Shown here: piece after piece, positions 42,013 to 50,154 of the stretch
Layout: every line of letters begins with the position of its first letter
Numbering within the stretch: position 1 is the stretch's first letter
DNA from: Foliamicus sp963666765
GTDB taxonomy: Bacteria; Pseudomonadota; Gammaproteobacteria; Steroidobacterales; Foliamicaceae
Length of the DNA: 64,000 bases
Assembly (NCBI GenBank): GCA_963666765.1
Contig: OY762933.1
Location: forward strand, 2,666,001 to 2,730,000
Reading direction: 5' to 3'
Position numbers and translations under genes: made by a program
Notes under the pieces: model-generated
What the model was told of the DNA's origin: nothing
The model's input: the letters and a program-made list of their open reading frames with translations, nothing else
The model's database searches: none

Positions 42013-42633
42013 ATGGCAGATGAGTCAAACGAACGAAAAAGGTTGGAAGAGATCTTTGAAATCAATCGCCGCTTTGTCGATTTGATTGCCCGGCATGAGG
42101 GCGATGCTGACGGCGGCAGGTACGGACTTGCAGAGGAGTATTGCAGAGAAATCAGAGCATTGACGGACTCGCAACGCGACGCGGTCGCCAGCGTGCCTTT
42201 GCTGCTGGTCACCGTTAACCGCGGCGACATCGAGAGGGCAGGGACGGTGCGTGACAGCGAAGACGGGGAGCGGCGGAATCCCGGCGGGAAAGATGCGGCG
42301 GAGCAGGTGTTCGGTGCGGCGCTGATGACCTGGCTGGCCCAGGATGCGCAGCAGAACCACACGCTGTCGTCGCTGTGGCTGGGCGCCTCCAGCCAGGAAG
42401 GCGAGCGGGTCGGGAATATGAATTTCGGTGAAATCCAGAGTCTCGCCCCGCACGCCGCAAGCATCCTCAAGGCGCGCTTTGCCGACCGTCCCGGCGTATG
42501 GAGAGAACTGTTGCGGGCCGCGCACTCCGATGACTCGAAGCGGCAGCTTCTTGCCCGTCTGGCCGTGCTTCCGCATTCCTATCCCGTCAGCAGGAAGACC
42601 GCCCCGGATCCCTGGCGCAAACGCCGCCGCTAA
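42013..42633 (+). CDS. FlhD-like protein with extra C-terminal region (tentative)
   Basis: This is a 206-residue protein. Residues 10-75 follow the FlhD pattern: an IFEIN start (IYDIN in E. coli FlhD), then RYGLAEEYCREIRALTDSQ against RLGINEEMATTLAALTLPQ, then a short strand VPLLLVTVN. A later helix (FGAALMTWLAQDAQQN) resembles the FlhD end. The remaining 80 residues, basic at the end (WRKRRR), have no counterpart in FlhD (about 116 residues). The divergent neighbour is FlhC-like, which supports the reading. The assignment rests on recalled sequence patterns only. Confidence 0.5.
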   Translation: MADESNERKRLEEIFEINRRFVDLIARHEGDADGGRYGLAEEYCREIRALTDSQRDAVASVPLLLVTVNRGDIERAGTVRDSEDGERRNPGGKDAAEQVFGAALMTWLAQDAQQNHTLSSLWLGASSQEGERVGNMNFGEIQSLAPHAASILKARFADRPGVWRELLRAAHSDDSKRQLLARLAVLPHSYPVSRKTAPDPWRKRRR

Positions 42634-42687
42634 GGCTGCGAAAGCGCCGGGAAAAACCGCAAACCGGCTATACTCTGGGCCCTTGGA

Positions 42688-42760
42688 GGGCCTGTAGCTC
42701 AGTGGTAAGAGCAGGTGGCTCATAACCACTTGGTCGCAGGTTCGAGTCCTGCCGGGCCCA
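42688..42760 (+). tRNA. tRNA with CAU anticodon (Ile2 or elongator Met)
   Basis: This 73-nt cloverleaf has acceptor stem GGGCCTG/CGGGCCC, D arm TAGCTCAGTGGTAAGAGCA, anticodon stem GTGG/CCAC with loop CTCATAA (anticodon CAT at 42721-42723), and T arm GCAGGTTCGAGTCCTGC. No CCA is encoded. The C4-G69 and C5-G68 pairs, and the sequence around the anticodon (GCTCATAA...TTGGTCGC), resemble tRNA-Ile2, whose C34 is changed to lysidine, more than elongator tRNA-Met. Confidence 0.93.
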
Positions 42761-42806
42761 TTACGCCGCCCTCGGCGAAAACCGGGTGGTCATAAGGTGG
42801 TTGAGC

Positions 42807-44288
42807 ATGATGGATTTCGTTGACCAGGCCGTCGACATCCTGACGCAGCTGTTTCTTCTCGCGGTCGGGACCACGCTGCTGGTGCTGCTGGCGCTGCTGG
42901 TCGTGGACCTCGCGCAGACGGCCAACGCCGTTCGCAGGAACTACCCCGTCATCGGCCGTTTCCGGCGAGTCTTCGAGGTGGTGGGCGAGTTCATGCGGCA
43001 ATACATGTTCGCCATGGACCGCGAGGAAATGCCGTTCAACCGGGCCCAGCGCACCTGGGTCGGCCGGGCCTCCAGCGCCGGCTCCATGACCGTGGCCTTC
43101 GGTTCGACCCGCGAGATGCGCTGGCCGGGTACGGCCATCTTCGCCAACGCGCCCTTCAGCCTGCTTGAGGAGGAATACCGGGACACGTCCGAAGTGACGA
43201 TCGGCAAGGACGGCCCCAATCCGTACACCACCAACCGCATCTTCCATATTTCCGGAATGAGCTTCGGGGCCATCTCGAAGCCCGCGGTGATGGCGCTGGG
43301 AAAGGGCGCCGCGATGGCCGGATGCTGGATGAATACGGGCGAGGGTGGGCTTTCTCCCTGGCACCTCGAATCGGGCAACGACGTGGTATTTCAATTCGGG
43401 ACGGCCAAGAATGGCGTGCGCACCCCCGAGGGCGCCCTGAGCGAGGAGCGCTTGAGGGAGGTGGGCTCGAACCCGCAGGTGAAGATGATCGAGATCAAGC
43501 TGAGCCAGGGCGCCAAGCCGGGCAAGGGCGGGATCCTGCCGGGAGCCAAGGTGACCAGCGAGATCGCCGGCATCCGGGGCATCCGCCCGGGCGAGGACGC
43601 GGTAAGCCCGAACCGCCACAGGGAGGCGAGCAACAACGGGGAGTTGCTGGACCTGATCAGCCGGGTGCGCGATGTCGGCGGAAAGCCCACCGGATACAAG
43701 GCCGTAATCGGCAATCCCCGTTGGCTGGATGAACTTTTCGAACTGATCAACCGGCGCGGGCCGGACAGCGCACCCGACTTCATCACCGTGGATTCCGGCG
43801 ACGGCGGCACGGGCGCCGCCCCGATGCCGCTCATGGACAATGTGGGCATGGTGCTCAGGGAGAGCCTGATCATGCTGGTGGACGCCCTGGAAAAACACGG
43901 TCTTCGCGAGCGCGTGCGGGTGGTGGCCAGCGGCAAGCTCATCACCCCGACGGAAGCGGCCTGGGCGCTGTGCGCCGGGGCGGACTTTGCGGTTTCCGCG
44001 AGGGGCTTCATGTTCGCGCTGGGCTGCATTCAGGCGATGCGCTGCAACCAGAACACCTGCCCCACGGGCATTACCACGCACAACCGGCGCCTGCAGCGCG
44101 GCCTCGATCCGCCGACCAAGGCGGTGAGCGTGGCCAATTACCAGCGCCGCGTAGAGGAGGAACTGAAGATCATCGCGCATTCCTGTGGAGTCCCCGAGCC
44201 GCGCCGGCTGCGCCGCGAGCATTGCCGCATCGTTCAGCCGGACGGCCGCAGCCGGCTGTTGTCGGAGATTTATCCGAAGGCGGCGTAA
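42807..44288 (+). CDS. Membrane-anchored FMN-binding glutamate-synthase-family protein
   Basis: This 493-residue protein begins with a hydrophobic span (FLLAVGTTLLVLLALLVV) followed by the GltS-type FMN barrel: SFGAISKPAVMALGKGA, KLSQGAKPGKGG, DSGDGGTGAAPMPLMDN and the cysteine motif MRCNQNTCPTGI. It lacks the amidotransferase domain and the GltB beta-helix. Relatives are annotated as FMN-binding glutamate synthase family proteins; their substrates are mostly unknown, and methylglutamate-synthase-like chemistry is one precedent. The ATG at 42807 is chosen, with a second ATG directly after it. It lies downstream of the tRNA and just upstream of a TPR gene. Confidence 0.87.
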   Translation: MMDFVDQAVDILTQLFLLAVGTTLLVLLALLVVDLAQTANAVRRNYPVIGRFRRVFEVVGEFMRQYMFAMDREEMPFNRAQRTWVGRASSAGSMTVAFGSTREMRWPGTAIFANAPFSLLEEEYRDTSEVTIGKDGPNPYTTNRIFHISGMSFGAISKPAVMALGKGAAMAGCWMNTGEGGLSPWHLESGNDVVFQFGTAKNGVRTPEGALSEERLREVGSNPQVKMIEIKLSQGAKPGKGGILPGAKVTSEIAGIRGIRPGEDAVSPNRHREASNNGELLDLISRVRDVGGKPTGYKAVIGNPRWLDELFELINRRGPDSAPDFITVDSGDGGTGAAPMPLMDNVGMVLRESLIMLVDALEKHGLRERVRVVASGKLITPTEAAWALCAGADFAVSARGFMFALGCIQAMRCNQNTCPTGITTHNRRLQRGLDPPTKAVSVANYQRRVEEELKIIAHSCGVPEPRRLRREHCRIVQPDGRSRLLSEIYPKAA

Positions 44289-44291
44289 GAT

Positions 44292-44804
44292 ATGGGCATG
44301 ACGGTATCGATACGCGCATGCCTCGCCTGCCTTATGGGCGCCATCCTGCTCGCCTCGGGGCCGGCTGGCGCGCAGACGTCCCGTTCCCAGTCGGTGTTCG
44401 GCGCCGACCCGAACCTTTCCGACGGTGCGCTGGCGTTGCGCCTGGGCGACTTTGAGGAGGGCATCCGGCTGACCCTGGAAGGCTTGCGGGCGCCGGCGGG
44501 AACAACCCACAGCATTCGCACCCGGTCCTCCGCGCATAACAACCTTTGCGCGGGTTACGTGATGTCGGGCAAATTCGGGCAGGCGCTGGAGCATTGCAAC
44601 GAAGCATTGCGGCTGAAACCGAACAACTGGCACGCCTATTCCAATCGCGCCGTGCTGTACGCTCTCACCGGGAGCCTGCGCAAGGCGGCCGAGGACATCG
44701 AAAGAGGCAAGCGCATCAACCCCGATGCAAAGCGGCTCAGGGAAGCGGAGGAATTCCTGAGCGTGCGCAGGGCGGCGCTCGGCCAAAGCCCGAAACCGGG
44801 TTGA
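44292..44804 (+). CDS. Exported TPR-repeat protein
   Basis: This 170-residue protein has a signal peptide (CLACLMGAILLASGPAGAQ). Its tetratricopeptide-type helices include SAHNNLCAGYVMSGKFGQAL, then HCNEALRLKPNNWHAYSNRA, then VLYALTGSLRKAAEDIERGK. It is a periplasmic protein-interaction module with no enzymatic motif. It starts 3 bp after the glutamate-synthase-like gene and is probably co-expressed with it. Confidence 0.82.
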   Translation: MGMTVSIRACLACLMGAILLASGPAGAQTSRSQSVFGADPNLSDGALALRLGDFEEGIRLTLEGLRAPAGTTHSIRTRSSAHNNLCAGYVMSGKFGQALEHCNEALRLKPNNWHAYSNRAVLYALTGSLRKAAEDIERGKRINPDAKRLREAEEFLSVRRAALGQSPKPG

Positions 44805-44856
44805 TGGCCGCATCGGGGAAACGGTAGTCTTCCGCCAGCGTCGACCCACGATCCAG

Positions 44857-46143
44857 ATGCCGCGCCCGCTCATGCTGACGAGAAAGGACCTTATCCGGTA
44901 CGGACTGGCGGCCGTTGTGCTGGCGCCGCTGGAGCGCGCGCTGGGCCAGGCGACCGAACCGGGCCCGGCCGGCGCCCCCTTCGACGGCGAGATCGTGCTG
45001 GGCGTGTCAGCCGCGTTTTCCGGGCCATCGCGAGGGCTGGGAACCGAACTCTACCGCGGTGCAAGCGCCTTCTTCAGCCGGGTGAACGAATCCGGCGGCA
45101 TCAACGGCCGCAGGATCGTGCTGAAGATGTACGACGACGGCTACCAGCCCGACCCCTGCGTGGAAAACACCATGAAGCTGATGCTGGAGGACCAGGTCTT
45201 CCTCCTGTTCGGTTACGTGGGCACGCCCACCGTCACCCGCGTGCTGCCGCTGCTCAAGAAATTTCAGGACGAGAACATCTTCATGTTCTTTCCCTTCACC
45301 GGCGCCCAGCCGCAGAGGCAGCCGCCGTACGGCGAGTTTGCCTTCAACCTGAGGGCCTCCTACGCGCAGGAGACCGCGGGCCTGGTGAACAACTTCGTGC
45401 GCATCGGCAAGGAGCGCGTCGCCGTTTTCTACCAGGCCGACGCCTACGGGAGAAGCGGCTGGGCCGGCGTGAGGGCCGCGCTGGCCCCGCACGGCCTGCG
45501 GATCGCCGGCGAGGCCACCTACAGCCGCGGCGCGCCGTTCACCGGCACCATGCGTCGCCAGGTCGAAATCCTCAAGGGGGCCGCGCCGGACGCGGTCATC
45601 TGCATCGGGGCCTATGCGGCCTGCGCCGCCTTTGCGCGCGACGCCGTCGATCTCGGACTCGAGGCGCCGATCGCCAACCTGTCCTTCGTGGGCAGCGAGA
45701 ACATGCTCAAGCTGCTGGTCGAGGGGCGCGAGGACAGCGAGGCCTATACGCGGCTGCTGGTCAACTCGCAGGTCGTTCCCAGTTACGAGGACCTGTCGCT
45801 GCCGGCCGTGCGCGAATACCGCGAACTGATGGCCCGCTACGATCCGCAGGTTCCGCCCGAGCTGGTCAAGGAGGAGTACGCGCCCTTCCCCAACAGTTTC
45901 GGCAGCCTGGAAGGGTTCCTCAACGCCAAGCTCCTGGCGGAAATAATCCGCCGGCTTGAGGGCGAGGTGGACCGCGCCAGGCTGGAGGAGGCGGTCTTCT
46001 CGGTGCGGAATTTCGATCTGGGCGTCGGCGAGCGGGTTTCGTTCGGGCCGGACCGGCGCCAGGGATTGCAGACTGTTTACTACACGGTCGTCGAGGACGG
46101 CCGTTTCGTTCCCCTGGAGGATTGGCAAGCCAAGTTTGGATGA
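44857..46143 (+). CDS. Periplasmic substrate-binding protein, Leu/Ile/Val (Peripla_BP_6) type
   Basis: This 428-residue protein has an N-terminal export signal (LIRYGLAAVVLAPLERALGQ). Its mature start IVLGVSAAFSGPSRGLGTEL is characteristic of amino-acid/amide-binding proteins of the LivJ family. GGINGRRIVLKMYDDGYQP and VAVFYQADAYGRSGWAGVRA are further signatures. No ABC permease or ATPase genes are nearby. It is followed 1 bp later by a membrane sensor-like protein, so it may serve as the ligand-binding part of a signalling unit rather than of a transporter. Confidence 0.88.
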   Translation: MPRPLMLTRKDLIRYGLAAVVLAPLERALGQATEPGPAGAPFDGEIVLGVSAAFSGPSRGLGTELYRGASAFFSRVNESGGINGRRIVLKMYDDGYQPDPCVENTMKLMLEDQVFLLFGYVGTPTVTRVLPLLKKFQDENIFMFFPFTGAQPQRQPPYGEFAFNLRASYAQETAGLVNNFVRIGKERVAVFYQADAYGRSGWAGVRAALAPHGLRIAGEATYSRGAPFTGTMRRQVEILKGAAPDAVICIGAYAACAAFARDAVDLGLEAPIANLSFVGSENMLKLLVEGREDSEAYTRLLVNSQVVPSYEDLSLPAVREYRELMARYDPQVPPELVKEEYAPFPNSFGSLEGFLNAKLLAEIIRRLEGEVDRARLEEAVFSVRNFDLGVGERVSFGPDRRQGLQTVYYTVVEDGRFVPLEDWQAKFG

Positions 46144-46144
46144 T

Positions 46145-46882
46145 ATGAAGATTCAGAAACTTTTTCAGCGAACGCGATTCGGCATATTCGCCGTATTCGG
46201 CGGAATCGTGCTTTCCACCTCGGCCCTTTGCCTGTACACGGTGGATACGCAGTTATCGGCCGAGTACGAGATCAACAGCAAGAACATCGCCAAGACGGTG
46301 GCGGATTCCAGCGTGGACATCCTGCTGAACCGCGACATGGCCACGCTGCAGTCGCTGGTGGACCAGTTCGTCGAGATTCAGGGAATCCGCTACATCTATA
46401 TCACCAGCGAGACCGGGGAATACCTCGCGCATACCTTCGTGCCGGGTATTCCGGACGAGATACTGCAAAGCGATCACCGCAATACCGAGCCCATCGACCG
46501 GGAACTCCCGGGCCTGGGCAATTTTGTCGAGGTCGGCAGCCCGATTCTCGCGGGCGTGGCCGGGACCGTGCACGTGGGCATGGACCTGGACGTGGTCTCG
46601 CTGAAGATCACCAGGGCGATAGGCCAGCAGGTCTACCTGGTTTCCATCATCCTGGTCATCGGCGTGCTGGCTTCTATCTGGCTGGTGAACCTGGCGGCCA
46701 AGCCGCTTGGCGAACTGCTTGCCTATGCGGTCGAACTGGCCGGGGACGAGGACGAGGAATCGGTGGCGGACCGGGCCGTGCTGGCCCGGGATGACGAAGT
46801 GGGCCACCTGGCGCGCCTGTTCCTGTACGTGGCCCGAAACGGTCCCAGGCCCGAAACGCTGAAGGCCGTGCAGCAGGGCTAG
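46145..46882 (+). CDS. Membrane sensor-like protein with HAMP-type region, no output domain
   Basis: This 245-residue protein has two membrane spans (IFAVFGGIVLSTSALCLYTV near the N-terminus and VYLVSIILVIGVLASIWLVN at about residue 160). They frame a periplasmic domain of about 120 residues resembling a Cache/PAS-like sensor (GIRYIYITSETGEYLAHTFV). After the second span comes a HAMP-like stretch (AAKPLGELLAYAV...ARDDEVGHLARLF). The protein then ends, without a kinase, cyclase or methyl-accepting domain. It directly follows the binding-protein gene, which suggests that the two work together. Confidence 0.75.
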   Translation: MKIQKLFQRTRFGIFAVFGGIVLSTSALCLYTVDTQLSAEYEINSKNIAKTVADSSVDILLNRDMATLQSLVDQFVEIQGIRYIYITSETGEYLAHTFVPGIPDEILQSDHRNTEPIDRELPGLGNFVEVGSPILAGVAGTVHVGMDLDVVSLKITRAIGQQVYLVSIILVIGVLASIWLVNLAAKPLGELLAYAVELAGDEDEESVADRAVLARDDEVGHLARLFLYVARNGPRPETLKAVQQG

Positions 46883-46896
46883 TCAGGGCACTGGCA

Positions 46897-48210
46897 ATGA
46901 GAACCATACGCCTGCCGCGCACCGTCATCGCGCTCTTCTGCACGACGCTGCAGGTGTGCCTGGGCACGGTGTACGCCTGGAGTTTTTTCCAGACGATTCT
47001 GGTGAGACAATCCGGCTGGACCTTTACGCAGACGGCCTGGGCCTTCAGCATCACGATCTTCTCGCTGGGGGTTTCGGCGGCCTGGGCCGGCCAGGCGCTC
47101 CCCAGGCATGGCCCGCGGCGGCTCGCGCTGATCGGTTCCTCGCTGTTCTCCGCAGGCTACCTGCTCGCGGGATGGGCGCTGCACCTGGATTCAATCCCGC
47201 TGTTCTACCTGTTTTACGGCGTCGTCGGGGGAGCGGGCATCGGCATGGGTTACGTCACTCCCGTGGCTACCGTGGCCAAGTGGTTTCCCGACCACAAGGG
47301 CCTGGTTACCGGGATCGTGGTCATGGGATTCGGCGTGGGCGCCTTTCTGCTGAGCAAGGGACTGGCCCCGCTGCTGGTGTTGCAGGCCGGCCAGGACCTG
47401 TCGCTGGTCTTTGTGTGGCTGGGCGTGATTTTCGCCTGCGTGCTGATTCCCTGCAGTCTGTTCCTGAGCAATCCTCCCGAACCCGAACAGGCCACGGCCG
47501 CTCCAACGGCGCAGCGCTTCAGCCCCGGCGCCGAGCCGGACACGGTGTGGCCGTACTTGAAGTCGCGCTCCTTCGTGGTTCTCTGGATCGTGTTCTTTTT
47601 CAATATCGCCGCGGGAATATCCGTGATCAGCTTCCAGTCGGAACTGCTGCAGGAAGTCTGGGGGCTGTCCGATCCCTCCCTGGAGCCGGCCATTCTTGCG
47701 GAGTACGGCGCAACGCTCATAGCCATAAGTTCCCTGTGCAACGGCGTGGGGCGCCTCTTCTGGGGTTTGCTGTCGGACCGTATCGGACGCGTTGCGGTGT
47801 TCCGGATACTGCTGGCCAGCCAGATGGTCGTGTTCGGCATCCTCATGACCGAGACCAACCCCTGGGTGTTCTCGGCGCTGGTGTGCTATGTGCTGCTTTG
47901 CTTCGGCGGCGGCTTCGCCACCATGCCTTCGTTCGTGCTTGACGTATTCGGTCCGAGGAAGATGTCGGCGATCTACGGCGCCATCCTGACCGCCTGGGCA
48001 GCCGCGGGCATTGCGGGCCCCGTCTACGTGGGCTACCTGAAGGACGTCTACCCGGACCGGGCGGTCCTGTATTGCTTCCTCATCGGCGTAATGATGCTGG
48101 CGGCCGGATACGTGTTCTCGTACCTGCTGACCGACAGCCGGATACGGCTGGGGCGGCCCACCCTTGAGGGCACGCTCCGCGAGTACGGGGTCCCGCAGAC
48201 CGCGTCCTGA
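46897..48210 (+). CDS. MFS transporter, OFA (oxalate/formate antiporter) type
   Basis: This 437-residue 12-span permease has the signature region GAGIGMGYVTPVATVAKWFP, then KGLVTGIVVMGFGVGAF, characteristic of the OFA group, and a cytosolic RIGRVAVFR loop. OFA proteins exchange oxalate/formate or carry other small monocarboxylates. It begins 14 bp after the sensor-like gene. It may transport the compound detected by the binding protein and sensor. Confidence 0.9.
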   Translation: MRTIRLPRTVIALFCTTLQVCLGTVYAWSFFQTILVRQSGWTFTQTAWAFSITIFSLGVSAAWAGQALPRHGPRRLALIGSSLFSAGYLLAGWALHLDSIPLFYLFYGVVGGAGIGMGYVTPVATVAKWFPDHKGLVTGIVVMGFGVGAFLLSKGLAPLLVLQAGQDLSLVFVWLGVIFACVLIPCSLFLSNPPEPEQATAAPTAQRFSPGAEPDTVWPYLKSRSFVVLWIVFFFNIAAGISVISFQSELLQEVWGLSDPSLEPAILAEYGATLIAISSLCNGVGRLFWGLLSDRIGRVAVFRILLASQMVVFGILMTETNPWVFSALVCYVLLCFGGGFATMPSFVLDVFGPRKMSAIYGAILTAWAAAGIAGPVYVGYLKDVYPDRAVLYCFLIGVMMLAAGYVFSYLLTDSRIRLGRPTLEGTLREYGVPQTAS

Positions 48211-48288
48211 GGCCGATCGGCTCTTTAGCCGGAACGCCGTCGGTGGTACCATAACGGGGCCGCACAAGCGAATTTACCGGGTAAGCGC

Positions 48289-48630
48289 ATGAGTACCGAT
48301 AATTTGCTGCCGGACGACTATTTCGCCGGCGAAGAAGAGTATCCCGAAGGTTTCCAGGAAGCGATAGACGCCGTCATCAACGGCGGCAACAGGCTGCTGG
48401 AATCCAACGATGAACCGGACGCCTGGGATGTTGCCTCGGGGCTGCTGGCCGGTGCGGTCCATTTCTGGCTGTTTTCGCGCCAGCCCTGCAGCGATCCCCT
48501 GTGCGAGTCCTGCGCCTCGGTGTCGACTGCCGAGCAGCGCCTGGCCCGCCTCATGGAGGAGGTCAAGCAGCATTGCGAGGAGAGCGAGTACTTTCACACC
48601 CCCCTCGACCGTAACGCCGGCTCGGCCTGA
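48289..48630 (+). CDS. Small hypothetical protein, Cys-containing
   Basis: This 113-residue acidic protein is not recognised. It has an acidic N-terminus (PDDYFAGEEEYPEGF), a helical middle (AWDVASGLLAGAVHFWLFSR), a CxxxxCxxC motif (PCSDPLCESCAS) that could bind metal, and a helical C-terminus. It precedes the ferredoxin gene by 22 bp on the same strand, which may hint at a redox or iron-sulfur link. Confidence 0.6.
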   Translation: MSTDNLLPDDYFAGEEEYPEGFQEAIDAVINGGNRLLESNDEPDAWDVASGLLAGAVHFWLFSRQPCSDPLCESCASVSTAEQRLARLMEEVKQHCEESEYFHTPLDRNAGSA

Positions 48631-48652
48631 GCCGGCGCCCGCGAGACCAGCG

Positions 48653-48967
48653 ATGGCGCGAATTCACGTTACGGACCGGGCGGGCGAACCCCAGGTTGTC
48701 GAAGGCCAGACCGGCGTAAGCGTCATGGAGACCCTGCGCGAACTGGACAACGGCGTCGAAGCGCTGTGCGGCGGCATGTGCTCCTGCGCCACCTGCCACA
48801 GCTATATCGATTCCTCCTGGTGGGACAAGTTGCCGCCCAGGTCCCCGGAGGAGGAAGAGCTGTTGTCCGAACTGGAGTACTTCAGGGAGAATTCGCGGCT
48901 GACCTGCCAGCTCAGGTTCTCGGAAGAACTGGACGGCCTTACCCTCACCATCGCTCCCGAAGAGTAG
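48653..48967 (+). CDS. 2Fe-2S ferredoxin (adrenodoxin type)
   Basis: This 104-residue electron carrier has cluster cysteines C39, C45, C48 and C85, spaced Cx5Cx2C-x36-C (CGGMCSCATCH ... RLTCQ), as in adrenodoxin-like ferredoxins that serve P450s, Rieske oxygenases or biosynthetic enzymes. C43 is an extra Cys within the cluster loop. No partner reductase or oxygenase is adjacent. The next gene is an acyl-CoA dehydrogenase. Confidence 0.92.
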   Translation: MARIHVTDRAGEPQVVEGQTGVSVMETLRELDNGVEALCGGMCSCATCHSYIDSSWWDKLPPRSPEEEELLSELEYFRENSRLTCQLRFSEELDGLTLTIAPEE

Positions 48968-49002
48968 GGGTTACGCCGGCTTGCGCCGCGTCGACGCGCA
49001 AT

Positions 49003-50154
49003 ATGCGGGTTAATCTTCCTCCCCCGGAAATGCCGGAGGGCGCCGCGGCCCTGCGCGAGGCCGTGCGTGAATTCCTCGACAAGGCATTGCGTGACGTGCC
49101 GATGAGCGAGCGGGCCCTGTCCTGGGACGCCTGCAACCCCGATTTCAGCCGCCGCATGGGCGAGGCCGGGTTCATAGGCCTGAGTTTCCCGGAGGAATAC
49201 GGCGGCGGCGGACGCTCCCAGCTGGAGCGATTCGTGGTTCTGGAAGAGTGCCTGGCCGCCGGCGCGCCCACAGGGTTTCACTGGTTCGCCGACCGTCAGA
49301 GCGGCCCGCTGATCCTGCGTTACGGCAGCGAGGACCTCAAGCGGAAGATCATTCCGCGAATTTGCCGCGGCGAGCTCTGTTTCTGCATCGGCATGAGCGA
49401 GCCGGATTCGGGTTCGGACCTTGCCTCGCTGCGCACCCGGGCCACCAGGACTTCATCGGGCTGGCGGGTCAACGGAACCAAGATCTGGACCACCAACGCG
49501 CACCGCGCGCACTACATGATCGCGCTGTTTCGCACCGGCGAAGGCAAGCGCCGGCATGAAGGCCTGTCGCAATTCCTGGTGGACCTGCGGAATACGCCCG
49601 GCATACGAATTGCCCCGATCCGGGACATCGCCGGGCGCGAACACTTCAACGAGGTCCATTTCGAAGATGCCCTGCTGGCCGAAGATGCGCTGATCGGCGT
49701 CGAGAACAACGGCTGGGCGCAGGTAACCGAGGAGCTGGCCCTGGAGCGCTCCGGCCCCGAGCGGTATCTCTCCTGCCAGACCCTTTTCAACGAGCTCCTG
49801 CGGCTGCTTGGCGAGCGCGGGACCGACGGACCGGCCGCCGTGGCGGTCGGCCGCATCGTGGCGCAACTGGGGGCCCTGCGCGCCATGTCGCTTTCGGTTG
49901 CGGCGATGCTTGAGAGCGGCGGGTCTCCGGTTCTGGAGGCGGCCATGGTCAAGGACATGGGCACCCGCTTCGAGCAGTCGCTGCCTCGGCTGGCCCAGGA
50001 GATTGTCGACCTGCCGCCCTTGGGCGGGGACGAGGCCTTGCCGTACCAGCAGGCGCTGCACCTGACGACGCTCCTGGCGCCGTCGTTTTCCCTTCGCGGC
50101 GGCAGTGGAGAAATCCTGCGCGGAATCATCGCGCGCGGGCTGGGGCTCAGATGA
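49003..50154 (+). CDS. Acyl-CoA dehydrogenase, full-length subunit
   Basis: This 383-residue enzyme has the complete three-domain architecture. An N-terminal helical domain (FIGLSFPEEYGGGG) leads to the middle beta domain (CIGMSEPDSGSDLASLRTRA, then WRVNGTKIWTTNA) and then to a C-terminal helical domain ending LRGGSGEILRGIIARGLGL, the usual end with the FAD contact. It oxidises an acyl-CoA to the enoyl-CoA with FAD and passes electrons to ETF. The stop overlaps the start of a second, shorter dehydrogenase-like gene (ATGA), which indicates a heteromeric enzyme. Confidence 0.9.
   Translation: MRVNLPPPEMPEGAAALREAVREFLDKALRDVPMSERALSWDACNPDFSRRMGEAGFIGLSFPEEYGGGGRSQLERFVVLEECLAAGAPTGFHWFADRQSGPLILRYGSEDLKRKIIPRICRGELCFCIGMSEPDSGSDLASLRTRATRTSSGWRVNGTKIWTTNAHRAHYMIALFRTGEGKRRHEGLSQFLVDLRNTPGIRIAPIRDIAGREHFNEVHFEDALLAEDALIGVENNGWAQVTEELALERSGPERYLSCQTLFNELLRLLGERGTDGPAAVAVGRIVAQLGALRAMSLSVAAMLESGGSPVLEAAMVKDMGTRFEQSLPRLAQEIVDLPPLGGDEALPYQQALHLTTLLAPSFSLRGGSGEILRGIIARGLGLR

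Noticed and set aside
42720..44873. Long minus-strand frame over the glutamate-synthase-like and TPR genes
   Set aside because: No domain is recognisable, it is antisense to a clear FMN-barrel gene, and it begins inside the binding-protein gene and ends in the tRNA.
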